This document shows positions 44,112-52,775 of a DNA stretch of 64,000 bases, in pieces. Made by a program: the position numbers and the translations under genes. The stretch's first letter is position 1. The number at the start of each line of letters is the position of its first letter. The stretch spans positions 20,469 through 84,468 of the forward strand of contig JBBQQG010000001.1 in assembly GCA_038216175.1 (NCBI GenBank). Direction: 5' to 3'. Source of the stretch: JBBQQG01 sp038216175 (GTDB lineage Bacteria; Patescibacteriota; Saccharimonadia; Saccharimonadales; OMJO01). Under the pieces are notes generated by a model. The model worked only from the letters and a program-made list of their open reading frames with translations, was not told the origin of the DNA and searched no databases.

Positions 44112-45728
44112 GTGATGGTAGATTATATAATTGATAGTTATTTAAAAACAAAGAAAAATATGCTGACTGCAAAAAAGAAACAAACTAAAATAGATAAACT
44201 TGCTAATTTTTTAAGACCATCTAGTCCGGTAAAGGGTTTGTTGATATTTCCTATTGTATTTGCGCTTACTGGTGGTAGTTTTGCAGTTTTAAAAAGCTTT
44301 GCTGCAACTCCGCCGCCTGTTAATACGGTTCGGCCTGTTGTTACTGGCTCCCCTGTTGTTGGCCAAGTCTTAAGTGCAACGACCGGAACTTGGACCGGTA
44401 GTCCGACTAGTTATGCCTATCAGTGGCAGGATTGTGCCGGATATTTCTGTTTTAACTTAGCTGGTGGGAGCGGTTCTAGATATACAGTTACTAAGGCTGA
44501 TGTCGGCCTTGTCATTAGGGTTGAAGTGGTTGCCTCTAATTCGTTTAGTTTTGCATCGTCTGCATCATCTCCAACAGCGGTTGTCAGTGTAGTTAAAGAC
44601 AGTTTCACCAAGTACGTAATTGACGCTAGTCCGGCTGGTACGGTCGTCGAAAAGACTCTGGTTGATTTAAACGGCGATGGTAAGGCTGATGCTGTAATCG
44701 GAGAAGAACCTTCACCTTCTCAACCGGGTGGTGGTGGCATTTACTGGTATCAATATCCAGCTAGCGGGATACCAAGTGACGTTTGGACTAAACATATGAT
44801 TATTTCTAGCGGTACAGCCTACGAAGACTTGAAAGCTTATGACGTTAATAACGATGGCCGGCAAGACATTATTGCCAGCCTTAATAACAACGTTTATTTA
44901 TTTATTAATCCAACAACGGTTAATGGCGTATGGCAAAAAGTACTAATTGGACCTGGAAACGGTGAGGATACAATTGCACTTGGAGATATTGACGGTGATG
45001 GTAAGACCGATATTGCTACTAATTCTTATATCTATTTTCAAAATAGTCCGACTTCATGGCAAACAATTAGGTTGAGCACCAGTTTTAGTGCTTCGGCCCT
45101 GCTTGATAGTGGTTCAGGCAAAGGCCGAATTGATTTAGTTGGCAATGGGGCTAGTTCTCCATATAACATTGTTTGGTATCAGAACCCTAGAGACGTCGGA
45201 GGAAATGCTCGAACCGGTACCTGGACTATGTTTACGGTTGGACCGGGTTACTTTTGTTCTGGTGGACTTAACCAGTGTGATGAAGGCTCAGTTGCAACAG
45301 CCTCTACAGCTGATCTTAACGGCGATGGACGTATGGATGTCGTTGTAGGACAATCTGAAGGCAGTCCGGCTCCTCCAGGCGGTTTAAAATGGTTTGAGGC
45401 TCCTCTAAATCGTACCCAGCCCTGGATAGTGCATAACATTAATACTAGCTATACAGATACTCATAATATTATCGTTGCGGATATTAACCGTGATGGGACT
45501 CCTGATCTAGTTACCGGTGAGCAAGATCAGTCAGTAAATAAGCGCATCTCGGTTTTTTATAATGATGGTAGAGGAAACTTTAATGAGCAAGTTTTGTCGC
45601 ATGATGCAACTCACAACGTCGCTGTTGCCGACGTCAATAAAGACGGTGATCTGGACATTTTATCTTCCCCGCATGGATACTTTGGCGGTCCTCACCCGAT
45701 AGAGCTGTTTGTAAATAATCACTTCTGA
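44112..45728 (+). CDS. Secreted FG-GAP/VCBS repeat protein
   Basis: The 538-residue protein has a basic N-terminus, a hydrophobic signal (LLIFPIVFALTGGSFAVLKS, followed by FAA) and then an Ig-like/fibronectin-like segment. After it come at least six calcium-binding loops of the type DxNxDGxxD (DLNGDGKAD, DVNNDGRQD, DIDGDGKTD, DLNGDGRMD, DINRDGTPD, DVNKDGDLD) marking a beta-propeller of FG-GAP/VCBS repeats. GTG 44112, ATG 44115 and ATG 44160 are possible starts. The export signal is shared with the protein at 52776-53753. It is probably a surface adhesin. Confidence 0.82.
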   Translation: MMVDYIIDSYLKTKKNMLTAKKKQTKIDKLANFLRPSSPVKGLLIFPIVFALTGGSFAVLKSFAATPPPVNTVRPVVTGSPVVGQVLSATTGTWTGSPTSYAYQWQDCAGYFCFNLAGGSGSRYTVTKADVGLVIRVEVVASNSFSFASSASSPTAVVSVVKDSFTKYVIDASPAGTVVEKTLVDLNGDGKADAVIGEEPSPSQPGGGGIYWYQYPASGIPSDVWTKHMIISSGTAYEDLKAYDVNNDGRQDIIASLNNNVYLFINPTTVNGVWQKVLIGPGNGEDTIALGDIDGDGKTDIATNSYIYFQNSPTSWQTIRLSTSFSASALLDSGSGKGRIDLVGNGASSPYNIVWYQNPRDVGGNARTGTWTMFTVGPGYFCSGGLNQCDEGSVATASTADLNGDGRMDVVVGQSEGSPAPPGGLKWFEAPLNRTQPWIVHNINTSYTDTHNIIVADINRDGTPDLVTGEQDQSVNKRISVFYNDGRGNFNEQVLSHDATHNVAVADVNKDGDLDILSSPHGYFGGPHPIELFVNNHF

Positions 45729-45862
45729 TTGAACTGAGTTTAACTGTTTAACTTGTTCTTTTAAGCTAGTCTGCAATCGGTCGTCGTATTATACGTTTCA
45801 AATAATCTTTAAGAATAGATAATAGCTTTGTTAATTTATTAATATATTTAAAGTGGCTACGG

Positions 45863-45891
45863 TTGTGATATGTCACAAATATCTGTATTAT
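45863..45891 (+). promoter_or_regulatory. Promoter with a TTGTGA-N4-TCACAA operator
   Basis: TTGTGA (45863-45868), four bases and TCACAA (45873-45878) form a perfect 16-base inverted repeat. TTGTGA also serves as a -35 box for TATTAT (45886-45891), 17 bases downstream, ahead of the gene at 45929. The half-sites resemble CRP/FNR-family operators, but the spacer is four bases. Confidence 0.5.
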
Positions 45892-45928
45892 CTGTTTTGA
45901 CATATTTATTATCTTATTTTGAAAGTAT

Positions 45929-47017
45929 ATGGAATCTAGTCCAACACAACCTCCGCAGCCAGAAGTCCACTTTGAGCCCGGTATTCACACTTTAAGTCAG
46001 AGCTCGTCAGAACAGTTAGATAAGAAAGTGCGATCTGGTAAAGTTGGTGCTAATCAGTGGAACCAGGCAGTCACCGAAAGATTGGCAGATTACAGCCCGG
46101 AAATGATCGCTATCGACAGCCTTGTCTGTCCGCATGATAAACGAAAATTAACAATCGACGACAAAGTTAATATATGGGAATTTATGCCAGACCGTCCGAC
46201 TTTAATAAATGGTACCGACAGTATTAATGTCTTGCTCGGAGATAATATCTATAATGAACAGCCTGCTTCCGATTTAGTGCCATCTGGATTAGCATTAGCC
46301 GACGCTGGAGCTATATTTATTGCTGGTAATTTAGGTGGCGTGCAGTTAGATAAAATGGCTCATGGCTGGCGAAAATGGATGGCTGGTTATGATAACGTAT
46401 CCGGTAATTTCGATGATGAGCTAGCTAGTAAGGTTTCGCGGCGCAATTTTTTTAGAATAGCTGGTTCGATTGCCGCAGTCGCCGTATTTACATCGGATAG
46501 AACTGCTGCATATTCGCCGTGGCAGTCTGTAACTTCGTTTTTTTCGCGTATTGCTGACGTTCAACAGCACTATAGTCCGGAACAATTATTTACACTTAAT
46601 AAATACGTAGAAGGGCGGACTGCTCTGTTAATTCAAAAGATGTACGACGGACTTTCGGCAACTAATCAAAAAGTTGGCTCAGTCATTTTGGGTTCCGGAC
46701 ATATAAATGATTCTGTGCAGCTTCTACATGATCAGGAATTTCGTCTTGATTTAATAGTTGATCATACTAAGCTTCTTCTCGATGCCGCCCCTACTGGCCT
46801 TGGATTGTATAGTTATGATAAAGAGAACCTAAATACTCGGGTTAATTTCCAGATTGATGCCATACTTCAGATGCAGAATAATTATGCTGTCGTTTCGGTC
46901 AGCGAACCTGATAATAAGAGGTTTAAAAAGGACGCCCTTAAAGAAATAGACCGAATAGTCAAGCTTGATCATTACTTTACGTCAGAACCTATTAAGCAGG
47001 CTATCGGCAAGATTTAA
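45929..47017 (+). CDS. Unknown 362-residue protein with an internal twin-arginine-like motif
   Basis: No family is assigned. Residues about 170-190 read SRRNFFRIAGSIAAVAVFTS, which has the twin-arginine consensus followed by a hydrophobic stretch, but it lies in the middle of the protein instead of at its start. The N-terminal part (MIAIDSLVCPHDKRKLTIDD) and the C-terminal part (GSVILGSGHINDSVQLLHD) look globular. An internal start at Met151 would make the motif N-terminal. The promoter region carries a palindromic operator. Confidence 0.65.
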   Translation: MESSPTQPPQPEVHFEPGIHTLSQSSSEQLDKKVRSGKVGANQWNQAVTERLADYSPEMIAIDSLVCPHDKRKLTIDDKVNIWEFMPDRPTLINGTDSINVLLGDNIYNEQPASDLVPSGLALADAGAIFIAGNLGGVQLDKMAHGWRKWMAGYDNVSGNFDDELASKVSRRNFFRIAGSIAAVAVFTSDRTAAYSPWQSVTSFFSRIADVQQHYSPEQLFTLNKYVEGRTALLIQKMYDGLSATNQKVGSVILGSGHINDSVQLLHDQEFRLDLIVDHTKLLLDAAPTGLGLYSYDKENLNTRVNFQIDAILQMQNNYAVVSVSEPDNKRFKKDALKEIDRIVKLDHYFTSEPIKQAIGKI

Positions 47018-47083
47018 ACTAGCAGTTTATAATTATTTTAGAACACTGCTGTATTTGGATTTATAAAGAAGTCGAACTATTAA

Positions 47084-47485
47084 TTATGATTCGACTAAAG
47101 GTACGTTTAATACATTTGTTATGTGAAGTCTGGCAGCTCTTTCCGGTGGCTGTAAATGCTTTTCTACAACCCAGTAGTTTGTGTCTTTTAAAATAATATT
47201 CTCTATTTTTGATACATCGTGTTTTGGCTTAATAATAAATTGTTTGCGGTTATTGTGTATCTCATTATAAATGCTTAGTTTAATTTCTATTTTTTGTAGG
47301 CAGTTTTCATCTGAGCATTCACAGAAAAAATGAAAGGTAAGATTTTCGAGCTCAGGCAGCGATTTGTCTTTCTCTTCTTCGGCGATCTCTTTTAATTTAT
47401 CGAGTTCCGTCTGGACGCGTTCATTAGCTTGTCGAAAAACTACTTCGTTTTCGATCTGCCGCCTCTCAGACTGTATCTTCTCCAT
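47084..47485 (-). CDS. Unknown 133-residue protein with CEC...C motif
   Basis: Residues about 5-45 are charged and helical (coiled coil). They are followed by FHFFCECSDENCLQKIEIKL (50-69) and a C-terminal WVVEKHLQPPERAARLHITN. Proteins with FxCECxxxxC and a YWVVEKH-like element are widespread small proteins of unknown function in actinobacteria and CPR. TATAAT ends only six bases before the ATG, suggesting a leaderless mRNA. Confidence 0.72.
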   Translation of the reverse strand: MEKIQSERRQIENEVVFRQANERVQTELDKLKEIAEEEKDKSLPELENLTFHFFCECSDENCLQKIEIKLSIYNEIHNNRKQFIIKPKHDVSKIENIILKDTNYWVVEKHLQPPERAARLHITNVLNVPLVES

Positions 47486-47491
47486 GTATTC

Positions 47492-47497
47492 ATTATA
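47492..47497 (-). promoter_or_regulatory. -10 element of a leaderless transcript
   Basis: TATAAT on the minus strand ends six bases before the ATG at 47485. A TTGTTT lies about 18 bases upstream. Transcription would start at or beside the A of the start codon. Confidence 0.5.
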
Positions 47498-47572
47498 CTA
47501 ACAGTTTTACAAATAAAACAACAGCGTTATCGATACTGTTCTCTTGATAGGGAATGGGGGGTATTTGAAGTA

Positions 47573-47601
47573 TTGTTAATTATTGAATTTTCTGTTATAA
47601 T
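47573..47601 (+). promoter_or_regulatory. Extended -10 promoter upstream of the 47637 gene
   Basis: TTGTTA (47573-47578) and TATAAT (47596-47601) are 17 bases apart, with a TGT directly before the -10 box (extended -10). It is the best consensus promoter in this intergenic region. Confidence 0.65.
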
Positions 47602-47636
47602 ACTTTAGTTAAATTAACGGAACTTTATTCATAGTT

Positions 47637-48044
47637 ATGTTAAAAGAAAATCTTCAAGCACCTAACGATAGCCATGAAGTAAAAGCAAAGTTAAGCCTTG
47701 GAATAAAGGCATTTGGTGTTATAGCGGTTGGTGGTCTGGCAGCACTGGGTGCTCACATTTCGGCTAATCACTTTAAGCAGGATGCTAGATCTTCTGCGCA
47801 TTCGGCTGAAGTGGTTTATGACGGCAGCCTGCACCGCCATATGGATATGTCCAACATTGCATTGAAGCCAAAAGAACTAGCAACTATTTCGGCCGATTTA
47901 AAAACTCATGATGACGATATTAGATTAAACGACTTTCTTAACCGTGTCGGTGTCGGATTTGTCGTTGCCTCGGCACTGCCGCTGGCCGGGTTTGCTGCTT
48001 TGGAACTTTCCGGAAACGGCCAGATTGCAGACCAGACAGAATAG
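47637..48044 (+). CDS. Small membrane protein, unknown
   Basis: The 135 residues have two hydrophobic segments, about residues 26-44 (IKAFGVIAVGGLAALGAHIS) and 103-121 (GVGFVVASALPLAGFAALEL), with a polar, His-containing middle that may lie outside. No family is recognised. Confidence 0.65.
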   Translation: MLKENLQAPNDSHEVKAKLSLGIKAFGVIAVGGLAALGAHISANHFKQDARSSAHSAEVVYDGSLHRHMDMSNIALKPKELATISADLKTHDDDIRLNDFLNRVGVGFVVASALPLAGFAALELSGNGQIADQTE

Positions 48045-48067
48045 TAGTAGTAAACCTTAACCTAGCT

Positions 48068-48096
48068 TTGGTTTTATCGTATATTTATTGTATAAT
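48068..48096 (+). promoter_or_regulatory. Promoter of the 48105/helicase unit
   Basis: TTGGTT (48068-48073) and TATAAT (48091-48096) are 17 bases apart. The ATG at 48105 follows after only eight bases, so the transcript would be leaderless or nearly so. Confidence 0.6.
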
Positions 48097-48104
48097 ATTG
48101 TCTT

Positions 48105-48458
48105 ATGCCTGTTGAGAATATTTACGATAGCCAGATCGAAAAAAACGTTCTGGGATTTATGCCAGAGCAGTACGACGAGTTTGATTTTGCAAAAAACCAT
48201 GAACAATTATTATCTGGTATCAGATCCAGACTAATTGGTGTTCTTAGTCTCGGCGAATCTATAAAAGTGCAACAGCTAATCGGCCGATTTGGCGATGACT
48301 ATGACAGGTTGACGCCGGAACAGACTGAGCTGCTTACCAGACCGGACACATCGGAAATAGAGGCTCTTAGAGACGAGTTTAAAAGTGAGCGGACCATTCT
48401 TACTGCCGTTAAAGCAATTTATAACCAGCGACTTTTGCGTAGTGCGACTGAAAATTAA
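48105..48458 (+). CDS. 117-residue protein in frame with the helicase, ended by one TAA
   Basis: The helical, acidic protein starts MPVENIYDSQIEKNVLGFMP. Its TAA at 48456-48458 is in the same frame as the following helicase, and only two sense codons (Arg-Thr) separate the stop from the helicase TTG start. Read through, they would form one chain of about 988 residues. It may be the N-terminal domain of the helicase, separated by a nonsense mutation, or a protein made as a separate chain. Confidence 0.65.
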   Translation: MPVENIYDSQIEKNVLGFMPEQYDEFDFAKNHEQLLSGIRSRLIGVLSLGESIKVQQLIGRFGDDYDRLTPEQTELLTRPDTSEIEALRDEFKSERTILTAVKAIYNQRLLRSATEN

Positions 48459-48464
48459 AGAACT

Positions 48465-51071
48465 TTGCCCCATCAACAGAATATACTAGATGATATATCG
48501 TCTTTTTTAGCTACTGGTAAAAAAGAAGGTTACGTTGAGCTGGCTACGGCCGGTGGTAAAACTTATTTAGAATCTAAAATAACCGATACTTTAGTCGGTG
48601 CCGGACTTAGAGTTCTGGTTTTATCTAATACCAAACATGCCAATGATCAGTTTATCGGTTTAAATGGCAATAAGGGGCTGAGTCAGTTTGCATCTAAACA
48701 AACTATTTCTAAAATTGGCCGCCAGTACGGTGGGTACGTTGCCAGTCCAAGCGATCAATTAGTTATATCTACTTATCAGTCGCTGAACGGTTTTTCGGCT
48801 GACAATCGGCTCGGTGACTTCGATGTAATTGTCTGTGATGAGGCTCACCGTGCGCTGGGAGATAAAACACGGGCAAACTTAATAAAATCATATCCCCATG
48901 CAATTAAGCTCGGGTTTACTGCCACTCCAAATTTTGGTATTAACAAATCGGTTGATCAGGTGTTTCCGGAAGTTATCCACAGCCTTAATTTACGTGAAGC
49001 GATCGACAGCGATATTGTCGCACCAGTCCAGTGTTTAACCTATACGACTGGTGAGCAGATACAGATAGTCGATCCAACGCATCAGGATTTTTCAATTAGG
49101 GAACTTAGGCGCCTGATAAACCTTAAGTCTAGAAACGAAAAAGCTGCTTCGTTTGCCTGCGATTTTGTCCAAGATGGACGACGGGGCATTGTTGCCTGTT
49201 TGCCGGGTGGTGACTTGGCTCACGCTAAATTAATGGCCCAGGATTTACAAAGACAGGTTATTACCGATAAGAACACTGGTCAAAAAAGAAATATTGTGGC
49301 TCGGGCGGTCGGTCGGTCAACCGGCAATGATGCTGAGCGCAAGTTGGTATTAAAACAGTTTGAGGATGGAGAAATTGATGTTTTGACGTTTGTTGATCTT
49401 ATATCTGAGAGTTGGGACAGCGATCAGGCCAGCTTTTTGATAAATGCCCGCCCGACTACATCTATCGTAAAGATTACCCAGCAGATCGGCCGGGTTATTA
49501 GAAAGAAAAAAAGCGGTCTTCATTCGATTGTTGTCGACTTTATCGATGACAATATTGGCAAGCAGCAGAAGACTGCCCTCCAAGCTCTAGGCGAAGACAG
49601 GGTTGAGCTAAACACTATCTACGGAAATCGGGGCGAGCCAGGCAGTGGGACTCATTCCCTGTCGTATCTTAGGGGAATACTAAGTCCCGAACTTTATAGC
49701 CGCCTAATGAGCGTTGACGGCAGGTTAATTAACGAACTTACGATAGCACCAAAAGAAGATATAGCTAACACCCGGGCACTTTTATATGAACGTATGCTTG
49801 AAAAAGACGGTTTATATCCCGATACCCATCTTTTCGGTATTCCAAATAAAGTTAATCAGGCTATCGATCATTCTATTCTTGAATTTGAAGAATTAAACGG
49901 TCGACTGCCGACTGCTGACGAGCTGTTCACCAATATTGATGCTAAGCAGCTTCTTGGCGGGCGTGACAAGGATCTAAGAGATCGTTTCGATAATATCTTA
50001 CTAGTTAGAGACTATGACCTGCGCGGCACAATGATCGGCAGTACAGAAACAGTATATGACGGCGATGATAAGTACTACCGAGATCCTCAAGAGTTAGCAG
50101 ACGATATGTCTCTTAAAACTGATATTGGTAAAATAATGCTTCTTCTCGATGAACGTAAGCAGTTTATTTTAAATGAACGAAACGGATTAGTCGGCGACGT
50201 TCCGAGAACATACGCCGAAATTGGAGAGTTTTTGGGTATTTCTGCTCCCAGAGTCAGGGATATAGAATCCTATGCTCTATCCGAGCTTAGCCGTCCTAAT
50301 TTCGCCGATGTTCGTCTGTCGTCTTACATGTTCGATCCTGACAACGAAAGACGTGTAAAGCTCAGTTCAGAAATTGCGAAAGTTAGCCTGCTTAATCGTA
50401 TTGCTAGCGAACCTATCGGTTTACAGTCTTTGCTAATCAGTATGATCTCACCCGGCGACCGTAGTGCACTGTTTAATCAGGATCGTTCTCACTTCCCTTT
50501 AGTAATTCAAAAATTCTTAAAAGATTCAATTGACTACGAAAAAAATAATACTCCGGACTATATGATTCACAGTAAATATTTAACTGATGGACATCTAAAT
50601 AAACTGGGCGATATATATGTGCAAACCAAGAAACTGTTAAACGGAGATTACAACATTTATATAAAACAGGCTGGTAGCGAGACTAATGATCTACTTGCCA
50701 ACATTTTTCAGTTTGTTCCCGCTACTATGATTGGAGATACTAGGGTCAAATCGGATGATTCAAACTTTTTATATCCCGGACCACTATCGGTGACTTGGAA
50801 AGCTGCTGAACGGTACTCCGATATTTTGACTACACTTGATTACTCGAATAGCATTACTGATCTAGTTTTTAGCTACCATAAAAGCCAGCAAAATAACAAT
50901 CCAGAATACCAGGTACCTCGTAGAAATTCAGTTGCTAAGTATCTAGGAAATCTACACAACTTTCAAGTTTTTACGCTTAGTAGTCTAGCCGAGGCTTGGA
51001 GTATGCCTGGTATTTATAGTTATGCCGGCCGAGTAATTAGACAAGAACCGCTGGAAACATCACAGCACTAG
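48465..51071 (+). CDS. SF2 DEAH helicase fused to a sigma-70 region 3/4-like segment
   Basis: Helicase motifs of the 868 residues: HQ (Q-motif-like, residues 3-5), Walker A ATAGGKT (27-33), DEAH (125-128), TAT (152-154) and motif VI QQIGRVIR (339-346), followed by an RNase-III/Res-subunit-like remainder. Residues about 465-490 (ILEFEELNGRLPTADELF) resemble sigma region 3. Residues 558-611 (LDERKQFILNERNGL, then RTYAEIGEFLGISAPRVRDI and ESYALSELSRP) match the sigma-70 region 4 pattern including its helix-turn-helix. The C-terminal 250 residues are not recognised. The TTG start has no ribosome-binding site. It may be an ATP-driven DNA-opening factor with promoter-like recognition, but this is inference. 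Confidence 0.8.
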   Translation: MPHQQNILDDISSFLATGKKEGYVELATAGGKTYLESKITDTLVGAGLRVLVLSNTKHANDQFIGLNGNKGLSQFASKQTISKIGRQYGGYVASPSDQLVISTYQSLNGFSADNRLGDFDVIVCDEAHRALGDKTRANLIKSYPHAIKLGFTATPNFGINKSVDQVFPEVIHSLNLREAIDSDIVAPVQCLTYTTGEQIQIVDPTHQDFSIRELRRLINLKSRNEKAASFACDFVQDGRRGIVACLPGGDLAHAKLMAQDLQRQVITDKNTGQKRNIVARAVGRSTGNDAERKLVLKQFEDGEIDVLTFVDLISESWDSDQASFLINARPTTSIVKITQQIGRVIRKKKSGLHSIVVDFIDDNIGKQQKTALQALGEDRVELNTIYGNRGEPGSGTHSLSYLRGILSPELYSRLMSVDGRLINELTIAPKEDIANTRALLYERMLEKDGLYPDTHLFGIPNKVNQAIDHSILEFEELNGRLPTADELFTNIDAKQLLGGRDKDLRDRFDNILLVRDYDLRGTMIGSTETVYDGDDKYYRDPQELADDMSLKTDIGKIMLLLDERKQFILNERNGLVGDVPRTYAEIGEFLGISAPRVRDIESYALSELSRPNFADVRLSSYMFDPDNERRVKLSSEIAKVSLLNRIASEPIGLQSLLISMISPGDRSALFNQDRSHFPLVIQKFLKDSIDYEKNNTPDYMIHSKYLTDGHLNKLGDIYVQTKKLLNGDYNIYIKQAGSETNDLLANIFQFVPATMIGDTRVKSDDSNFLYPGPLSVTWKAAERYSDILTTLDYSNSITDLVFSYHKSQQNNNPEYQVPRRNSVAKYLGNLHNFQVFTLSSLAEAWSMPGIYSYAGRVIRQEPLETSQH

Positions 51072-51208
51072 GATTATTTGGCAATTCTTTTTCTCCTAAG
51101 ATTTATAAAGAATATCTTAAAACCTTTTTAACAGAATTTATAAAAGATAGTGAAACAACGCCAGTTTAGATTATTGACTGCAGTATTTTTATATGTTTAT
51201 ATATCTGT

Positions 51209-51790
51209 ATGAGTGAGTCATTTGAGGAACGTCACGAGCTATCGGCAGATCAGCTATCACTATCTCAATTAATTATTGAGCGTACTAAGCGTCACGCCGA
51301 TGAACTGTCTAATTTTGTAATAGAAAATACCGGGGACTATTTAGATCCAACTATGGTAGTTTTTAAACTTGATACTTTTAAATTTTCAATTTTAATAGGT
51401 GAATGTGATGAATTAGCTTTGCATTATCAGAGATATGATCCTAAGCACGGCTGGGGTATGATGGGAATTACTCTTTTTAGAGACAGATCTCCGTTTATGA
51501 TTGATCAGGATTATGATGACTATGGTCCAGAAGATAACGAATATCTCATTGTATCGGTTGAAGATAGACCGCCGTTCATTGTTCACAATAAACGAATTAA
51601 CGTTGATGACGGTATAGATAGTATTTATGACTATCTTGACTCGGTCGGTGATAGCTTGCAACCAAAGCCGTATTTATTATCTGATAATGATTGCCGGCAG
51701 ATTACCGAAATTGTGACTAATAAGGAGCTGCCTAAATATATAGATACTGATGAGGGTATTGATGCTGCTACCAGACCGAACGGTAATTAA
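51209..51790 (+). CDS. Unknown acidic 193-residue protein
   Basis: The protein is rich in Asp and Glu (for example DYDDYGPEDNEYLIVSVEDR) and starts MSESFEERHELSADQLSLSQ. It has no membrane segment or recognised domain. Its last 23 bases overlap the end of the convergent gene at 51768. A related general character is seen in the acidic protein at 61713-62177. Confidence 0.65.
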   Translation: MSESFEERHELSADQLSLSQLIIERTKRHADELSNFVIENTGDYLDPTMVVFKLDTFKFSILIGECDELALHYQRYDPKHGWGMMGITLFRDRSPFMIDQDYDDYGPEDNEYLIVSVEDRPPFIVHNKRINVDDGIDSIYDYLDSVGDSLQPKPYLLSDNDCRQITEIVTNKELPKYIDTDEGIDAATRPNGN

Positions 51791-52589
51791 AAACATCAAA
51801 AGATTGACTTGGATTATTAACGTTTATCCAGATATTTGACTCTGTACTTAATATATTTTCAGTTGTAGTTAAGCAAATATTTATCTCGCTAGTTATCCCC
51901 AGATTTTCAAGATAGCTAGACGCGTATTTTGTAATTTGTTTTAGCTGGTATTTATTTCTTGTAACTAGCAGAATTATTGGGTAGCTGCCGTAAGACGTAA
52001 GAAGTAAGTTAGCATAGTCGTAGTGGTGGTATAGCTCGGATATTCTTAGTTTAACTTTAAAAAATGATTTATCGGTTATGTTATCCAGAATAAAATCGGT
52101 CTTTTTAGATCTTAAGTATAAATCTGGTTTATTCTTTGGAAAATGATTATATGTAATCAGCTCATTTTTAGCATAAATGTCATATTTGGCATTTAATTTT
52201 TGTCTTAAGTTAAGGTATATGTCTACAACATTTAAATAGTGCTCTACGTTAGGTTGTGTCAGTTTTAAATTATGCTGCATATTATGAACTGCTTTTTGGT
52301 CGACTTTTAGCTGGTGTTTAATTTGTTTAACTCCAGCTGACAATAAAGTGTAATAGGCACTCTTTCCAATTAATCGAAAATGCTTATCGTAGACTTTATT
52401 GATATAGCCATTTCTATATAGCCAGTTAAGTATGCTGCTAGACGAATCGTATCTACTATTTTGTCTGTACTTTGATATTTGTACTCCACTCATGAACCTA
52501 AATTTGTATAGCAGCATTAATACATTTATTTTGTCTGGTTTTAGTATTGTTCGATTTATTTGTTGGTTCATGTATTCATTATTTAGCAA
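51768..52589 (-). CDS. Replication-relaxation-like protein (winged helix plus C-terminal domain)
   Basis: The 273-residue protein begins with a winged-helix-like part (VLMLLYKFRFMSGVQISKYR, then LNWLYRNGYINKVYDKHF) and continues with PDLYLRSKKTDFILD and a C-terminal mixed domain, as in the Replic_Relax family of mobile-element replication proteins. The match is by pattern only. TTG at 52589 is the frame start, but ATG at 52571 (MNQQINRTI) is more likely; TAAAT AAT lies near it. Confidence 0.5.
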   Translation of the reverse strand: MLNNEYMNQQINRTILKPDKINVLMLLYKFRFMSGVQISKYRQNSRYDSSSSILNWLYRNGYINKVYDKHFRLIGKSAYYTLLSAGVKQIKHQLKVDQKAVHNMQHNLKLTQPNVEHYLNVVDIYLNLRQKLNAKYDIYAKNELITYNHFPKNKPDLYLRSKKTDFILDNITDKSFFKVKLRISELYHHYDYANLLLTSYGSYPIILLVTRNKYQLKQITKYASSYLENLGITSEINICLTTTENILSTESNIWINVNNPSQSFDVFNYRSVW

Positions 52590-52657
52590 TTATTTCATTA
52601 ATATATAGTATACTCTGATAGTTTTATTAATTTTTCTTCGTATTTTGTGTTTCTTTT

Positions 52658-52675
52658 GACGTTATCGATAACGTC
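52658..52675. repeat. Perfect 18-base palindrome
   Basis: GACGTTATCGATAACGTC is its own reverse complement and lies in the divergent gap between 52589 and 52776. A further GACGT half-site occurs at 52690-52694. It is a plausible operator of one of the two genes. Confidence 0.6.
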
Positions 52676-52775
52676 TGTGTTTAATCATTTGACGTTTTTA
52701 TAAAATAGTAAATGTTTGCTATTAAAACGCTTATGTAGTTTAGTTATAGGTAAGTAATTATTAGATAGCGTAGAT

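Noticed and set aside
47519..47544. AACAG...CTGTT inverted repeat around ATCGAT
   Set aside because: The arms are only five bases and the core is off-centre; mentioned only as a possible relative of the 52658 palindrome.
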